The notes under the pieces: generated by a model | Database searches by the model: none | What the model saw: only the letters and a program-made list of their open reading frames with translations | What the model was told of the DNA's origin: nothing | Shown: in pieces, positions 35,384 to 44,953 of the stretch | How the letters are laid out: each line of letters opens with the position of its first letter | Position numbering within the stretch: position 1 is the stretch's first letter | Position numbers and translations under genes: made by a program | Assembly (NCBI GenBank): GCA_002394665.1 | Contig: DGUL01000001.1 | Coordinates: forward strand, 1-53,238 | Origin: Rickettsiales bacterium UBA4311 | GTDB lineage: Bacteria > Pseudomonadota > Alphaproteobacteria > Rickettsiales > Deianiraeaceae | Direction: 5' to 3' | DNA: 53,238 nucleotides

Positions 35384-37510
35384 CTATTGCCTTGCACGAC
35401 CCCTTCTACGACCAGAATTTAAATTTGTTAATTGCTTGTCTCCTGTTTGTGAAACCGTTGCTTGTATAGGAGCAAGATTGTACTTAGCCAAATTATCATT
35501 AACTTGTTGCAGGCTGGGCAATGCTATTTCACCGCTATCTAATGCTTGTTGAATTAATTGCGATGCAGAAGCTTTTCTTGTTAAAAAAGTTTTTACATAG
35601 CTATCCCACTTTTGCTTGATAAATGCATTTTCTGACAAAATTTTTTCTTCCATTTTTCTTCTCTTAGTTTTAAAACCAAAAGCAGATCTGAATACATCCA
35701 ATATTTTATCCAGCATGCTTATTTCTATATTATCAATTGATTTTAACACAGGCGCCGGACCGATATTCCTATTTATCTCTTCTATCGCAGAATTACAATC
35801 ATTAAACAACGCATTAACTTTTTTGCGTTTCGTTGCTTCGTTAGTCGCATCTATTTGTGCTTGTAATTTTCCACTTGCAAGATCTTGCATAGCCTTTTTC
35901 TTTCTTTCTTCCAACTGCTTTATTTGTTTTTCTTTCTTTAAAGCTTCTTTTTCTTTTTTTTTCTTATCTTCAATAAACTCGTCTTTTTTTTCACTTGAAA
36001 CCTGCTTGTTCAAAACCGCTAATTTAGCCAAAACAAAACGCTCATCAACTTTAAGCGAGCCAAAATTGTCCAACATCTCACCTAATTCCGAATCTTTCTT
36101 CACCGATATTCCATTGGCTAAAGCGGATAAAAAACGATTATAGTGTTTCAGAAAGTTTTCTTTATCCTCTTTGAGATCAATTTCTTTGCCATTAACCTTC
36201 ATTTTGAAAAACTTCACAAAAGGACCTTTTTTTCCAAAATTAAAGCAAGAAGCCTTGTCGTGTAAAAAGCCTTCAACCTCTATGAGATTTCCGTCTTCAT
36301 CAATAGCACCTATCCTTCCATATTTTAAATTTTTAACATACAAATCTTCTGGTTTGAGATTAAAATCAGGTGCTTCTTTTATCAAACAATATTGCCCAGT
36401 ATGTTCACCACTTGTGCAAATATATGATCCATCTTTCCAACTAACACAATCTTGACTATCGATATATTTCCTTTCGCCACCATCTTTTAAAGTATCAATC
36501 CCAGAAGAAAGGACATAACCTTCACTGGACTTTTCCAACAAAAAATTCGACTTAAAAAAGTCAAAAACACTATTACCATGTTCATTTGTGAACTCAATAA
36601 CATTATCATTAAAATTCTTAATTCTATCCATAGGTATTTGCCCTATTCCCATTATCTTCATGTCAACTAAACGACGTTGAGCACTATCTGGATGTTGTGC
36701 ATCTTCAATTTTCGCCAATCTAAAAGACATATCTCCTTTTTCAAGCGTCTCAAAAGAAACTTTTTTACCGCTAAATGTATCCTTTATATCTCTGATTTTT
36801 TTCTCTCTTCTAGCCTCGTCTATAATTTTAAGTATTTTGACCATATGTTCGTCGCCGACGGTTTTATAAAAGCTTAAAGCCAAGTTAAAATAATGATCAT
36901 ACATTCTTTTATAATCCAATCCGCTGCCAACCATTCTTTGATTAAACGTATTTTTTATCTTTTCTTCGCCACTATTAGGATCGAGTGCTAATGTATCAGA
37001 CACCGTTGCGTCCATTCCGATATACTTTAGTTCCGCTTGATTTTTCTCAAAATTATATGGCATTTTATACGCGACATTATTTGCGTATGTCGTTTCCTCC
37101 AAACAATGTGAGTGAAAAAAAGCCGTCATCAAACACCCAACTATTCTATTTTCAAACACGCGTTGATCTCGCTTTGTAGTGGTAAAAAACTCCTGTTCTT
37201 GCCCACCTAAAACAAATTGTTCGATTTCTCCTCCACCTTTAATTTGAGGAGCATTTGGTGAAGACGAAGCTGTCACGGCTTTTATACCGTCTACCGGATT
37301 AGTTGGTATACCATCTTTGCGATATGCCTCATACATTTCTTTATTTTCGGTTCCAGCCAAAACAATCAAAGAACGAATAATAAATTCCTTCTTATTCTTA
37401 ATGTTTGATAAATCAAGGTTATAATAACCGCTTCCATCTTGATAAGGGCAAACCGTGAATAACTGGCTTGTATCATAATTATCATCTTGTGTACTAACTA
37501 TCCTTTGCAC
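35384..37510 (-). CDS. Large orphan protein with Arg-rich C-terminus (candidate secreted effector)
   Basis: I do not recognise this 708-residue protein. It starts with GTG, has no signal peptide or membrane helix, and appears globular over residues 1-480. Cys, His and aromatic residues are clustered there (for example FFHSHCLEET and CVSWKDGSYICTSGEHTG). Residues 500-580 are a strong Lys/Glu coiled coil. The last ten residues are GRRRGRARQ-like, with R703-x-R705-x-R707. This recalls the positively charged C-terminal signal of VirB/D4 substrates, though without the upstream Arg of the full consensus. It has its own near-leaderless promoter, the same layout as the kinase-like gene. It precedes cysS by 59 bases on the same strand. 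Confidence 0.6.
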   Translation of the reverse strand: MQRIVSTQDDNYDTSQLFTVCPYQDGSGYYNLDLSNIKNKKEFIIRSLIVLAGTENKEMYEAYRKDGIPTNPVDGIKAVTASSSPNAPQIKGGGEIEQFVLGGQEQEFFTTTKRDQRVFENRIVGCLMTAFFHSHCLEETTYANNVAYKMPYNFEKNQAELKYIGMDATVSDTLALDPNSGEEKIKNTFNQRMVGSGLDYKRMYDHYFNLALSFYKTVGDEHMVKILKIIDEARREKKIRDIKDTFSGKKVSFETLEKGDMSFRLAKIEDAQHPDSAQRRLVDMKIMGIGQIPMDRIKNFNDNVIEFTNEHGNSVFDFFKSNFLLEKSSEGYVLSSGIDTLKDGGERKYIDSQDCVSWKDGSYICTSGEHTGQYCLIKEAPDFNLKPEDLYVKNLKYGRIGAIDEDGNLIEVEGFLHDKASCFNFGKKGPFVKFFKMKVNGKEIDLKEDKENFLKHYNRFLSALANGISVKKDSELGEMLDNFGSLKVDERFVLAKLAVLNKQVSSEKKDEFIEDKKKKEKEALKKEKQIKQLEERKKKAMQDLASGKLQAQIDATNEATKRKKVNALFNDCNSAIEEINRNIGPAPVLKSIDNIEISMLDKILDVFRSAFGFKTKRRKMEEKILSENAFIKQKWDSYVKTFLTRKASASQLIQQALDSGEIALPSLQQVNDNLAKYNLAPIQATVSQTGDKQLTNLNSGRRRGRARQ

Positions 37511-37525
37511 AACTAAACTGATAGA

Positions 37526-37553
37526 AATCTAACATTTTTACAATTTAAGTCAA
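37526..37553 (-). promoter_or_regulatory. Promoter of the 708-residue orphan gene, near-leaderless
   Basis: On the minus strand TTGACT (37553-37548), 16 bases, then TAGATT (37531-37526). The GTG start at 37510 is 15 bases after the -10, exactly as for the kinase-like gene at 20681. The predicted leader is about 8 bases and no Shine-Dalgarno sequence is present. Confidence 0.55.
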
Positions 37554-37602
37554 CTTTACTGAAACTTGTTTTTTAAAAAAAACTAAAACTACATTTTTAC
37601 AC

Positions 37603-38505
37603 ATGCAAAGTAGTAAAACTTTTCCAACCTGGATAAAAGTAAAGGCTCCAATAACGGAAGAGTTCAAAAAAGTTCAAGAACTTGCCAAAAGTGCTTGTTT
37701 GGAAACCGTTTGCCAGTCAGCGAGTTGCCCTAATATCGCAGAATGCTGGAAAAATCACCACGCCACTTTTATGATTATGGGCGGAATTTGCACTCGTGCG
37801 TGTCGTTTTTGCAATGTTCCTACAGGAAAACCAAATCCGCTTGATAAAGATGAACCACGAAAAGTTGCACTTGCGGTAAAACAACTTGGATTAAAACATG
37901 CGGTTATTACGTCTGTCACACGTGATGACTTGCCAGATGGAGGAGCGGAACATTTTGCTAATGTGATTAAAGAAATACGCGACAAATGCCCCGATACAAC
38001 AATAGAGGTTTTGACGCCAGATTTTATAGGCAAAAAAGGAGCTCTTGAAATAGTTATCAAAGCAAAGCCGGATGTATTTAATTACAACATAGAGACCGTG
38101 AGGCGTTTGCATAAAAAGATCAAAATTGGAAGCGACTACGATAACGCATTATGGCTTCACAAGAAAGCAAAAGAAATTGACGACACAATTTTTACAAAAT
38201 CTGGTTTGATTGCCGGAATGGGCGAGACAGACGAGGAAATTTATGAAACAATGGATGATTTAAGGGCAAGCGATGTAGATTTTTTTACAATAGGGCAATA
38301 CCTAAAACCGCAAGACAAAAACCCAAGATACATTGACATAAATAGGTTTATAACACCGGAAACATTTGCAGAATATGAAAAAGTTGGATATCAAAAAGGT
38401 TTCCTCGTCGTTCAAGCGTCTCCATTAACACGTTCGTCATATCACGCAGATGATAAATTTAACGAATTAAGAAAACAAAAACGTGAAACAGCAAAAAAAC
38501 AATAG
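37603..38505 (+). CDS. lipA: Lipoyl synthase
   Basis: LipA inserts two sulfurs into octanoylated E2 and GcvH proteins. The 300-residue radical-SAM enzyme shows the LipA-specific auxiliary cluster CQSASCPNIAEC and the SAM cluster CTRACRFC. Other blocks are ITSVTRDDLPDGGA, FNYNIETV and the C-terminal SPLTRSSYHADD. All of this is normal. Its last 23 bases overlap the start of comEC on the same strand, in another frame. Confidence 0.98.
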   Translation: MQSSKTFPTWIKVKAPITEEFKKVQELAKSACLETVCQSASCPNIAECWKNHHATFMIMGGICTRACRFCNVPTGKPNPLDKDEPRKVALAVKQLGLKHAVITSVTRDDLPDGGAEHFANVIKEIRDKCPDTTIEVLTPDFIGKKGALEIVIKAKPDVFNYNIETVRRLHKKIKIGSDYDNALWLHKKAKEIDDTIFTKSGLIAGMGETDEEIYETMDDLRASDVDFFTIGQYLKPQDKNPRYIDINRFITPETFAEYEKVGYQKGFLVVQASPLTRSSYHADDKFNELRKQKRETAKKQ

Positions 38506-40429
38506 CACATTTTTAAAAAATGCATTAAAAAAACTCTCTTCCAATCTTGCAATGGAGGAGCAAAACCTGCGATATTGGTTTATAATAACTTTTTCAATTG
38601 GAATTTTATCTTGCTTTTTTTCACAAGAAAACAACAGAATTATTGTATTACTGATTTCAATTTTTCTCATCTTAATACAAACAATTATTCTTTTAATAAA
38701 CACAAAAAAAGCCAAAATTGTAAAAACCTTAATCAAATTTACAACAATGTTTTGTTTTGGTTTTTTTGTCGCTTTCATCAAATGCAATAACACACAAAGA
38801 AGCACATTCAAATCACCGGCTTACGACATAACTTTTGAAGGAAAAATTGAAAACATTAGGCTAACTTCAAAAGAAACAATACTTACAATTCAGCCTACAA
38901 AAAGCCCAATTACAGACATTTTAGATGGCAAAGTTCGTATAAAATTGAATGATGGAAAAGTAGAAAAACCGCTAAATAACGGAGATGTTGTAAAAATTTC
39001 AACGTCTTTAATCCCAATCAGATACGGCAATTTTCCAAATGATAAAAGCTATGAAAATTATGCTAAATTTTTTGACATCATAGCCACAGGAAAAGCCAAA
39101 AATATTGAATTTATAAAATCCGACAATGATGACAGAAACAAGAACGAGAAAAAACTTAATATACAAAATTACAGAAACAGCATTCAAGAACGCATTTATG
39201 AAGTCAATAAACACTCCAAAGGAGCAGGAATAGTTATTGCTATTTTAACAGGAAACAACGGCTTTATTCCAAAAGAACAATTAAACAATATCCGTCGATC
39301 CGGCTGTGCCCATATTCTCGCAATTTCTGGACTGCATATGTCAATAGTTGTTGCTTTTGTGTTTTTTATTTTCATCCACATTTTTGCCATATTCCCACAA
39401 ATTGCTTTAAGGTATAACACAAAAAAGCTGGCCGTAATCCCTGCAATTTTGACTTGTTTATTTTACCTTCAAGTTGCCAATGTTCCAATTTCAGCAACGA
39501 GAAGTTTTATAATGGTTTTAATTGCTTCGATTACACTCCTTGTCGACCGCCCAAAAGCTTCGCTAAATGCACTATTTATCACGTTTTTTATTATGCTTGT
39601 TCCATCTCCACATTATCTTTTATCTCCGTCGTTTCAAATGTCATTTATGGCAGTTTTTGGACTGATAACAATATACAATCATAACTTTATTGGCGAAAGC
39701 AACTTATTCTCACGGAGAAAAACATTTCTTACATATTGCACCGGAATATTTTTCACATCAATAATAGCGACAATTTCAACGATGTTTTTTGAAATCTATC
39801 ACTTCAAACAATATGCTTGGATTGGGTTAATTTCAAACATTCCCACAATACCGCTTACAGAATTTTTAGTTTTACCACTTGGTTTTATTGGAATGCTTTT
39901 CAACGGCACATTTATCGGCGACTGCTTTTATATTGCTTCCGGTTTTTTTGCAAATATTGTCTGCATAATTACCGATTGGACAGCAAATCTTCCATATTCT
40001 TTCCTCCTTGCAAAACAAATGTCTAATTTGCAACTTTTTATAATAATTTTTGGCTTAATTATTCTCTTCCTTTCTCGTTCAGTAATCTTAAAAACGATCG
40101 GTTTTTTATCAACAATTATTGGCATCATCGCATACCTCACAACACAAAAATATATTCTAATCTACAACGAAAATATGAAAAACATAATCTTTTTTGAAAA
40201 TGAAAAATACTACTCCGTTGAACCCATAAAAAGTGAATTTTTACAATCAGTTTATTCCCAAAATTTGGGTGTAAAAGAAATCTTGCCTATGACTTCCGCA
40301 AATAAAAATATAGTTTGCAACGGAAACAGAAAAGAAAAAAATATGACTTGCGAATATTATTACAGAGGAAAAAAATACAAAATAACCCAGAAGAATAAAA
40401 ACAAAATTATAGGAATAAAAGAAAAATGA
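38483..40429 (+). CDS. comEC: ComEC/Rec2 family membrane protein
   Basis: ComEC is the inner-membrane channel for single-stranded DNA uptake. The 648-residue product has two N-terminal helices, a soluble DUF4131-like segment (about residues 100-240) and the Competence domain. The latter shows the hallmark CAHILAISGLHMSIVVAF and several helices including SPSFQMSFMAVFG. It ends without the C-terminal metallo-beta-lactamase-like domain of longer ComEC proteins, leaving only a short basic tail. The GTG start lies inside lipA. Whether the cell is competent cannot be told. Confidence 0.88.
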   Translation: MKQQKNNSTFLKNALKKLSSNLAMEEQNLRYWFIITFSIGILSCFFSQENNRIIVLLISIFLILIQTIILLINTKKAKIVKTLIKFTTMFCFGFFVAFIKCNNTQRSTFKSPAYDITFEGKIENIRLTSKETILTIQPTKSPITDILDGKVRIKLNDGKVEKPLNNGDVVKISTSLIPIRYGNFPNDKSYENYAKFFDIIATGKAKNIEFIKSDNDDRNKNEKKLNIQNYRNSIQERIYEVNKHSKGAGIVIAILTGNNGFIPKEQLNNIRRSGCAHILAISGLHMSIVVAFVFFIFIHIFAIFPQIALRYNTKKLAVIPAILTCLFYLQVANVPISATRSFIMVLIASITLLVDRPKASLNALFITFFIMLVPSPHYLLSPSFQMSFMAVFGLITIYNHNFIGESNLFSRRKTFLTYCTGIFFTSIIATISTMFFEIYHFKQYAWIGLISNIPTIPLTEFLVLPLGFIGMLFNGTFIGDCFYIASGFFANIVCIITDWTANLPYSFLLAKQMSNLQLFIIIFGLIILFLSRSVILKTIGFLSTIIGIIAYLTTQKYILIYNENMKNIIFFENEKYYSVEPIKSEFLQSVYSQNLGVKEILPMTSANKNIVCNGNRKEKNMTCEYYYRGKKYKITQKNKNKIIGIKEK

Positions 40430-40441
40430 CAAAGAGAAAAG

Positions 40442-41650
40442 TTATTTTTTAAACAACCTTGTTAAAAATCGTTTTTTAATCTCTCCCATATCAATAAGAG
40501 TGTCGCACCAATCTTTATTGATAATCAAAAGATAAACAAAATAACAAGAAATTGCCGATAAAAAACAAAAACAAACAGAAGACCAAAACGAATAACCAGA
40601 AATATACGAAACTTGATGATGAATTCGCAACAAAATGAAGTAAATAATAAAACATTTAAATGCCAATTTTATACCATTTGCATTTCTGTCATTTGGAGCA
40701 CAGAATAAAAATGCCAAAAGCACACACAAAAGGATAAGGAAAACATTTGAAAACTCTATTGCTAAAAATTCCCGAGCGGAAAAAATTGCTTCCGTTGTCA
40801 TTTTTCTTTTTATATCATTCCCGCTTAAAAACTTCAAATGATCGTAAATTCCTAATGTTGTAGAATGTTGTAATTTGCTACTATTTTTTATCTCGTGAAT
40901 AAGAGCTTTTCTATTAAAGTCCGTTGAAATTGAAAATTTATCAATAAGATTATTTTGATAAAAACCATTCACATACTGCAAATGTCTCACATTTTCACCA
41001 TAAATTAAATTGTCCTTCACTACAAATTTTTTACCTACATAAACATCGCTTAAAACCCTGCTCTTATAACAAGAAATAGTTGCATCGTAAATATAAACCA
41101 CATCATCGTCCTTGCTTTCATATTTTCCTTTCACAATCTTATAATCCTTTTCATTTTGGTTATCTACAAAAACAAAATCATTGCCTTTTTTCAACCCAAT
41201 GTCCATTGTTTCAAAATACTGCCTCTCCTTCGCTTGTTTAATATTTTGAAGCTCAACAAATATTGGTTTTAAAACAAACATTTCCACAAGACTAAAAAAG
41301 AAAAGAAATAATATCATTGGCTTTAAAATCTGTTTTGACGTTATTCCAAAGCTTTTCAAAATTAGAAAATTAAAACTATTTTTAATACGAAGAATAAAAC
41401 AAATACTACAAACAAGACAAACTACATCAACGGATTCAAAAAGTTTCTCAAAAGACATTAAAGTAGTAAAATAAAGTTTGTGTTTTAAATCAAATCCGTC
41501 GTTAATATCAATGTATTGCAAAGCAAAAAGAATAACAAAAAAAGCAAAAATCCAAATACAAAAATCTTTAAAAAATGATGTAAAAATATACCTAACATAC
41601 CTCTTTGATTTCAAAGATAACCACAATTTTGAAAAAAAACTGCCAATCAT
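40442..41650 (-). CDS. LptF/LptG family LPS export permease
   Basis: The 402-residue protein matches the YjgP/YjgQ family, which with LptB pulls lipopolysaccharide out of the inner membrane. It has three N-terminal helices, then a periplasmic beta-jellyroll (about residues 130-280), then three C-terminal helices. The segment ILKSFGITSKQILKPMILF resembles the coupling-helix region of LptF/G. Whether it is LptF or LptG cannot be decided by eye. The start codon overlaps the stop of the upstream FKBP-like gene by one base (TAATG), so the two are translationally coupled. Confidence 0.75.
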   Translation of the reverse strand: MIGSFFSKLWLSLKSKRYVRYIFTSFFKDFCIWIFAFFVILFALQYIDINDGFDLKHKLYFTTLMSFEKLFESVDVVCLVCSICFILRIKNSFNFLILKSFGITSKQILKPMILFLFFFSLVEMFVLKPIFVELQNIKQAKERQYFETMDIGLKKGNDFVFVDNQNEKDYKIVKGKYESKDDDVVYIYDATISCYKSRVLSDVYVGKKFVVKDNLIYGENVRHLQYVNGFYQNNLIDKFSISTDFNRKALIHEIKNSSKLQHSTTLGIYDHLKFLSGNDIKRKMTTEAIFSAREFLAIEFSNVFLILLCVLLAFLFCAPNDRNANGIKLAFKCFIIYFILLRIHHQVSYISGYSFWSSVCFCFLSAISCYFVYLLIINKDWCDTLIDMGEIKKRFLTRLFKK

Positions 41651-42663
41651 TACTTTTGTAAGTTAACTACCATTATATCAAAAATCAATATATCATCATT
41701 CTTAAATAAGTCGTTTGATATAATCTTGCTACCGCCGTCTTTAATTTCATCTTTTGTTATAAAAATTCTATACCTATCACCAACACTCATTTTTGTCAAA
41801 ATTTGTTCAACTCCTTCGCTCAATTCCCCGCTTCCGACACGGACTTTTTTAATTTCTCGCTCTTCTTTTAAAAGCTTGCCTGATGCAGAATAAATTTCAT
41901 AAATAAAACTAACAACAGATCCGCAATTTACATGTGTGTCAATTAAAGTTGTGTTTCCTTCTGCCTCTTTAACAACCGAATAAAGCGGAAGTGGTTTTCT
42001 GTTTACGTCGCCCAGATGTGCCGTTATTTCATACATCGTATGCTTTTTTAGCTTTAAAACATTATTCTCTGTCGGTATCGCCACAAAGGTTGCTCGTTCA
42101 CCCAAGGCTATTTGATTTAATGCATCTTTTACAAAAGGATATTTTTCTATTATCTCAATAGGCTCCTCCCCGAGCTTAAAAACATAGCTATTATAATCTT
42201 CCGGATGTTTATACAACTCGTTTTTTAAGCCAATGTTAATCGTAATTTTTTCACCACACCAAATTTTATAAATATTCCTATCAAAATTCTCATCCTCTTC
42301 TTTGTCTTTGTCTTCTATTCTTTCCCTATAAAATGTAAGCAATGTGTTGTGCTGGGCTACACCTTTTTTCGGCGATACATCTGGGCATCTAATTATTCTA
42401 AAAAGCTCCCCTGCTTTGTAAAAATAATACATAATACTCCAAGCATCGTGTAAATCTTCAAATGTTTTTGATAAATATCCCGTCATTTTCATCGCATCAG
42501 CACGAACATTATCATTTTTTTTCATTGCCCTAAATTCAAAATGAATAGCCAAACAACAAGCAAAAATCACCGAGAACAAAAATAAAAAACGAAAAGCCCA
42601 CTTGCTTGCTCTCGTTTCTTTGTATTCATATCCTTTATTTATCGTTTCATTCTGTTCGGCCAT
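41650..42663 (-). CDS. Membrane-anchored protein with two FKBP-like domains
   Basis: The 337-residue protein has one N-terminal membrane helix (about residues 22-40) and a periplasmic part that looks like two FKBP-type folds. The clearer one is C-terminal: CGSVVSFIYEIYSASGKLL, then LSEGVEQILTKMSVGDRYRIFI and a final DILIFDIMVVNLQ, matching the FKBP order of strand, GWEEGL-like turn, MKVGEKR and LVFDVELL. The first domain (about 130-235) has the same strand order but less identity. Active-site aromatics are poorly kept, so it may chaperone rather than isomerise. It lies between dapD and the LPS permease with gaps of 21 and -1 bases, suggesting an envelope-folding role. Confidence 0.62.
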   Translation of the reverse strand: MAEQNETINKGYEYKETRASKWAFRFLFLFSVIFACCLAIHFEFRAMKKNDNVRADAMKMTGYLSKTFEDLHDAWSIMYYFYKAGELFRIIRCPDVSPKKGVAQHNTLLTFYRERIEDKDKEEDENFDRNIYKIWCGEKITINIGLKNELYKHPEDYNSYVFKLGEEPIEIIEKYPFVKDALNQIALGERATFVAIPTENNVLKLKKHTMYEITAHLGDVNRKPLPLYSVVKEAEGNTTLIDTHVNCGSVVSFIYEIYSASGKLLKEEREIKKVRVGSGELSEGVEQILTKMSVGDRYRIFITKDEIKDGGSKIISNDLFKNDDILIFDIMVVNLQK

Positions 42664-42684
42664 CTTTTCATTACCTCAACAAAT

Positions 42685-43509
42685 TTATCTTAACAAATCG
42701 TTTATTGATGTCTTTTTTCTAATATCCTCGTTTATCTTTTTAATAATCACGGCACAATTTATATTTATATCTGGATTTTCTTTACTCCTATAACTTCCGG
42801 CAACAACAACAGAATACTTTGGCACTTTACCTTGAAAAACCTCTCCTGTTTCGCGATCTATTATTTTTACACCAGAAGAAATTACGACACCAGAGGCCAC
42901 AACGCTACCCTCTTCAACTATCGTTCCCTCGGTGATCTGGCTTCCTGCTCCAATAAAGCAATTATCTTCAATAATAACCGGATTAGCTTGCAAAGGTTCC
43001 AACACTCCGCCGATGCAGACATTCGCAGAAATATGACATTTTTTTCCAATATGACAACAACTTCCTATTGTCGCCATACTATCAATCATGGTGTTTTCAC
43101 CAATATTCGCCCCAATATTCACAAAAGACGGCATAATTACACAGCCCTTTCCAAAAAAGGCACCCTTACGAACAAAGGCACCAGCAACAGCACGAATTCC
43201 AGCATTTTGAAAAGTTTCATAATCCCAACTTTCAAACTTGCTCCTACATTTATCAAGCCAACTACCTCCGTCAAATGCATCAATAGCTTTATTGTCATTC
43301 AAAAACGACAACAAAATTGCTTTTTTTATCCACTGATTACAAAGCCAATTACCCTTTTCATCACATTCTGCAACTCTTATTTTACCTCCATCTAACAAAT
43401 CAATGACTTCGTTCGCAAGCTCCACCGCAACAATTTTATCAAAACTTTCTCCATTCTGCTTTTTGTTCCAAATTTCTTCTATTTTTCCTTGTAAAACACC
43501 CAACTCCAT
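42685..43509 (-). CDS. dapD: Tetrahydrodipicolinate N-succinyltransferase
   Basis: DapD acts in the succinylase route to meso-diaminopimelate and lysine. The 274-residue product starts at ATG 43509 (ELGVLQGKIEEIW). The frame open to 43599 would run into the divergent MFS gene and adds a non-homologous hydrophobic stretch. The left-handed beta-helix hexapeptides are visible (VIMPSFVNIGANIGENTMID, ATIGSCCHIGKKCHISANV), as is the GGVLEPLQANPVIIEDN block. Together with lysC in the window it shows that the cell makes peptidoglycan precursors. Confidence 0.96.
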   Translation of the reverse strand: MELGVLQGKIEEIWNKKQNGESFDKIVAVELANEVIDLLDGGKIRVAECDEKGNWLCNQWIKKAILLSFLNDNKAIDAFDGGSWLDKCRSKFESWDYETFQNAGIRAVAGAFVRKGAFFGKGCVIMPSFVNIGANIGENTMIDSMATIGSCCHIGKKCHISANVCIGGVLEPLQANPVIIEDNCFIGAGSQITEGTIVEEGSVVASGVVISSGVKIIDRETGEVFQGKVPKYSVVVAGSYRSKENPDININCAVIIKKINEDIRKKTSINDLLR

Positions 43510-43567
43510 ATGGCAATAAAAAAAGTTGCTTTTTGTAAAAAACAAGAATAAAAAACAAGCTGGAAGT

Positions 43568-44836
43568 ATGCCGTCTTTTCTAAAAAAGAAAAAAAACACA
43601 GGTTTGCCATTTTTATACTCATTCTTTGCAGACTTTATGTTTTACTACTCTTTCTACGTAAGTCTTTTTGCAAATAGTGGTTTTTCCGGCGGAAAATTAG
43701 CAACTTTGTTTGTCATAATGAATGCATCAAAAATGATTGCAGACATACCCATTGGTTTTATTTCCGACATAATCAGCCGAAGAAGTGTTTTAATATTAGG
43801 ACTATCGTTTAGAACTATTTTCTGTCTATTGTGTTTAACCAGTGGCAGTTTTTATACTTTTGCTATCGCAATGTTTATAGTCGGCTTTGGCAATAGTTGC
43901 ATATGGACACACGCTTGGAATTACTTTTATGACTACAAAAAAAACCTTGGAGAGGTTGCAAGCTTTCCTCGTTTTATGGGAAAGTTTTACGCAATAAGCA
44001 ATGTTGCAATAGCAGTTGCTGGTTTTACCGGCACTTATGTTTTTACAAAATTCGGCTTTGCTGGTGTTTTTCTCGGCTCAATCTTATCAATGTCTATCGC
44101 TATAACAATTATGTTGCAACTGCCAAATTATAAACCACAAAAAACAATCAAAACAGCAAAAGCTCTTGGCGTCGCAAACCCTCTGCATTTCTGGACTTTA
44201 TTAAAAGAATTGATAAAAAAACCGCGAATTATTCGCCTCCTATTGTTCGCAATTCTTGCCGACACAATGTTTATTGTCTTCCTTGATATGAATACAACCT
44301 TAATGAATATGAGTGGATTTAAACCGGAAGCCGTTTCGCAAGTTGTCGGACTTGTCGCTTTTGTTCGCATATTTAGCAACTATTTTTCCGGTAAAACCGA
44401 AAGATTTATGAAATTCAACAGAATGCATTCTTTGCTTTTGATTTTAATGTTCACAAGCATTTTAATTTCAATTAAAAGCAGTTTGTTCGTAATCTTTGCA
44501 GTGTCTTTTTATCTTTGTGTATATCCATTTTTTGACACATCAATAAAAACAAAAATACAGCATAAAGTTGATAGCAACACAAGAGCAACAATTATGTCCT
44601 TGGCAAGTTTATTTGTATCAATTTGCTGTATAGTTTTCAATTCTCTTATTGGCTTTGTTGCTGATACAAGTGGATATTTTTCCGCTCCTATTTGTGTCTT
44701 CCTTGTTGTAATAATAGTTTTATTTATCGTTAGAAATATGATGTATTTTTATAGATTTGATGCAAAAGTTAGAAATTTCAGATTTAAAAAAAGAAACAAA
44801 AAAATCTTTAACCAAAAAAGTAAAAAAAGCAGATAA
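43568..44836 (+). CDS. Major facilitator superfamily transporter
   Basis: The 422-residue protein has twelve predicted helices and the MFS loop motif between helices 2 and 3, here ADIPIGFISDIISRRSVLI. The substrate cannot be inferred. I start at ATG 43568 (MPSFLKKKKN), because the longer frame runs back toward the divergent dapD start. The C-terminal tail of about 30 residues is strongly Lys/Arg-rich. It is divergent from dapD. Confidence 0.8.
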   Translation: MPSFLKKKKNTGLPFLYSFFADFMFYYSFYVSLFANSGFSGGKLATLFVIMNASKMIADIPIGFISDIISRRSVLILGLSFRTIFCLLCLTSGSFYTFAIAMFIVGFGNSCIWTHAWNYFYDYKKNLGEVASFPRFMGKFYAISNVAIAVAGFTGTYVFTKFGFAGVFLGSILSMSIAITIMLQLPNYKPQKTIKTAKALGVANPLHFWTLLKELIKKPRIIRLLLFAILADTMFIVFLDMNTTLMNMSGFKPEAVSQVVGLVAFVRIFSNYFSGKTERFMKFNRMHSLLLILMFTSILISIKSSLFVIFAVSFYLCVYPFFDTSIKTKIQHKVDSNTRATIMSLASLFVSICCIVFNSLIGFVADTSGYFSAPICVFLVVIIVLFIVRNMMYFYRFDAKVRNFRFKKRNKKIFNQKSKKSR

Positions 44837-44842
44837 AAAAAT

Positions 44843-44920
44843 CTAAAAAAGAAAAACAAAAGCCAAAAGCCCAATTAAAAAAATAATCGTCCAAATTGTG
44901 ATAAACGTATCCACTTTCAT
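44843..44920 (-). CDS. Candidate 25-residue single-helix membrane peptide
   Basis: Between the MFS gene and lysC, the minus strand has a short frame, ATG 44920 to TAG at 44843. It encodes a 25-residue peptide with a charged start (MKVDT) and one continuous hydrophobic helix. A GGAG lies 9 bases upstream of the ATG, a better ribosome site than many real genes here have. It would be co-directional with lysC and 33 bases downstream of it. It could be a small membrane regulator. Conservation is needed to believe it. Confidence 0.35.
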   Translation of the reverse strand: MKVDTFITIWTIIFLIGLLAFVFLF

Positions 44921-44953
44921 ATTTTTACTCCAAGTATTCCTAATTTTAAAATC

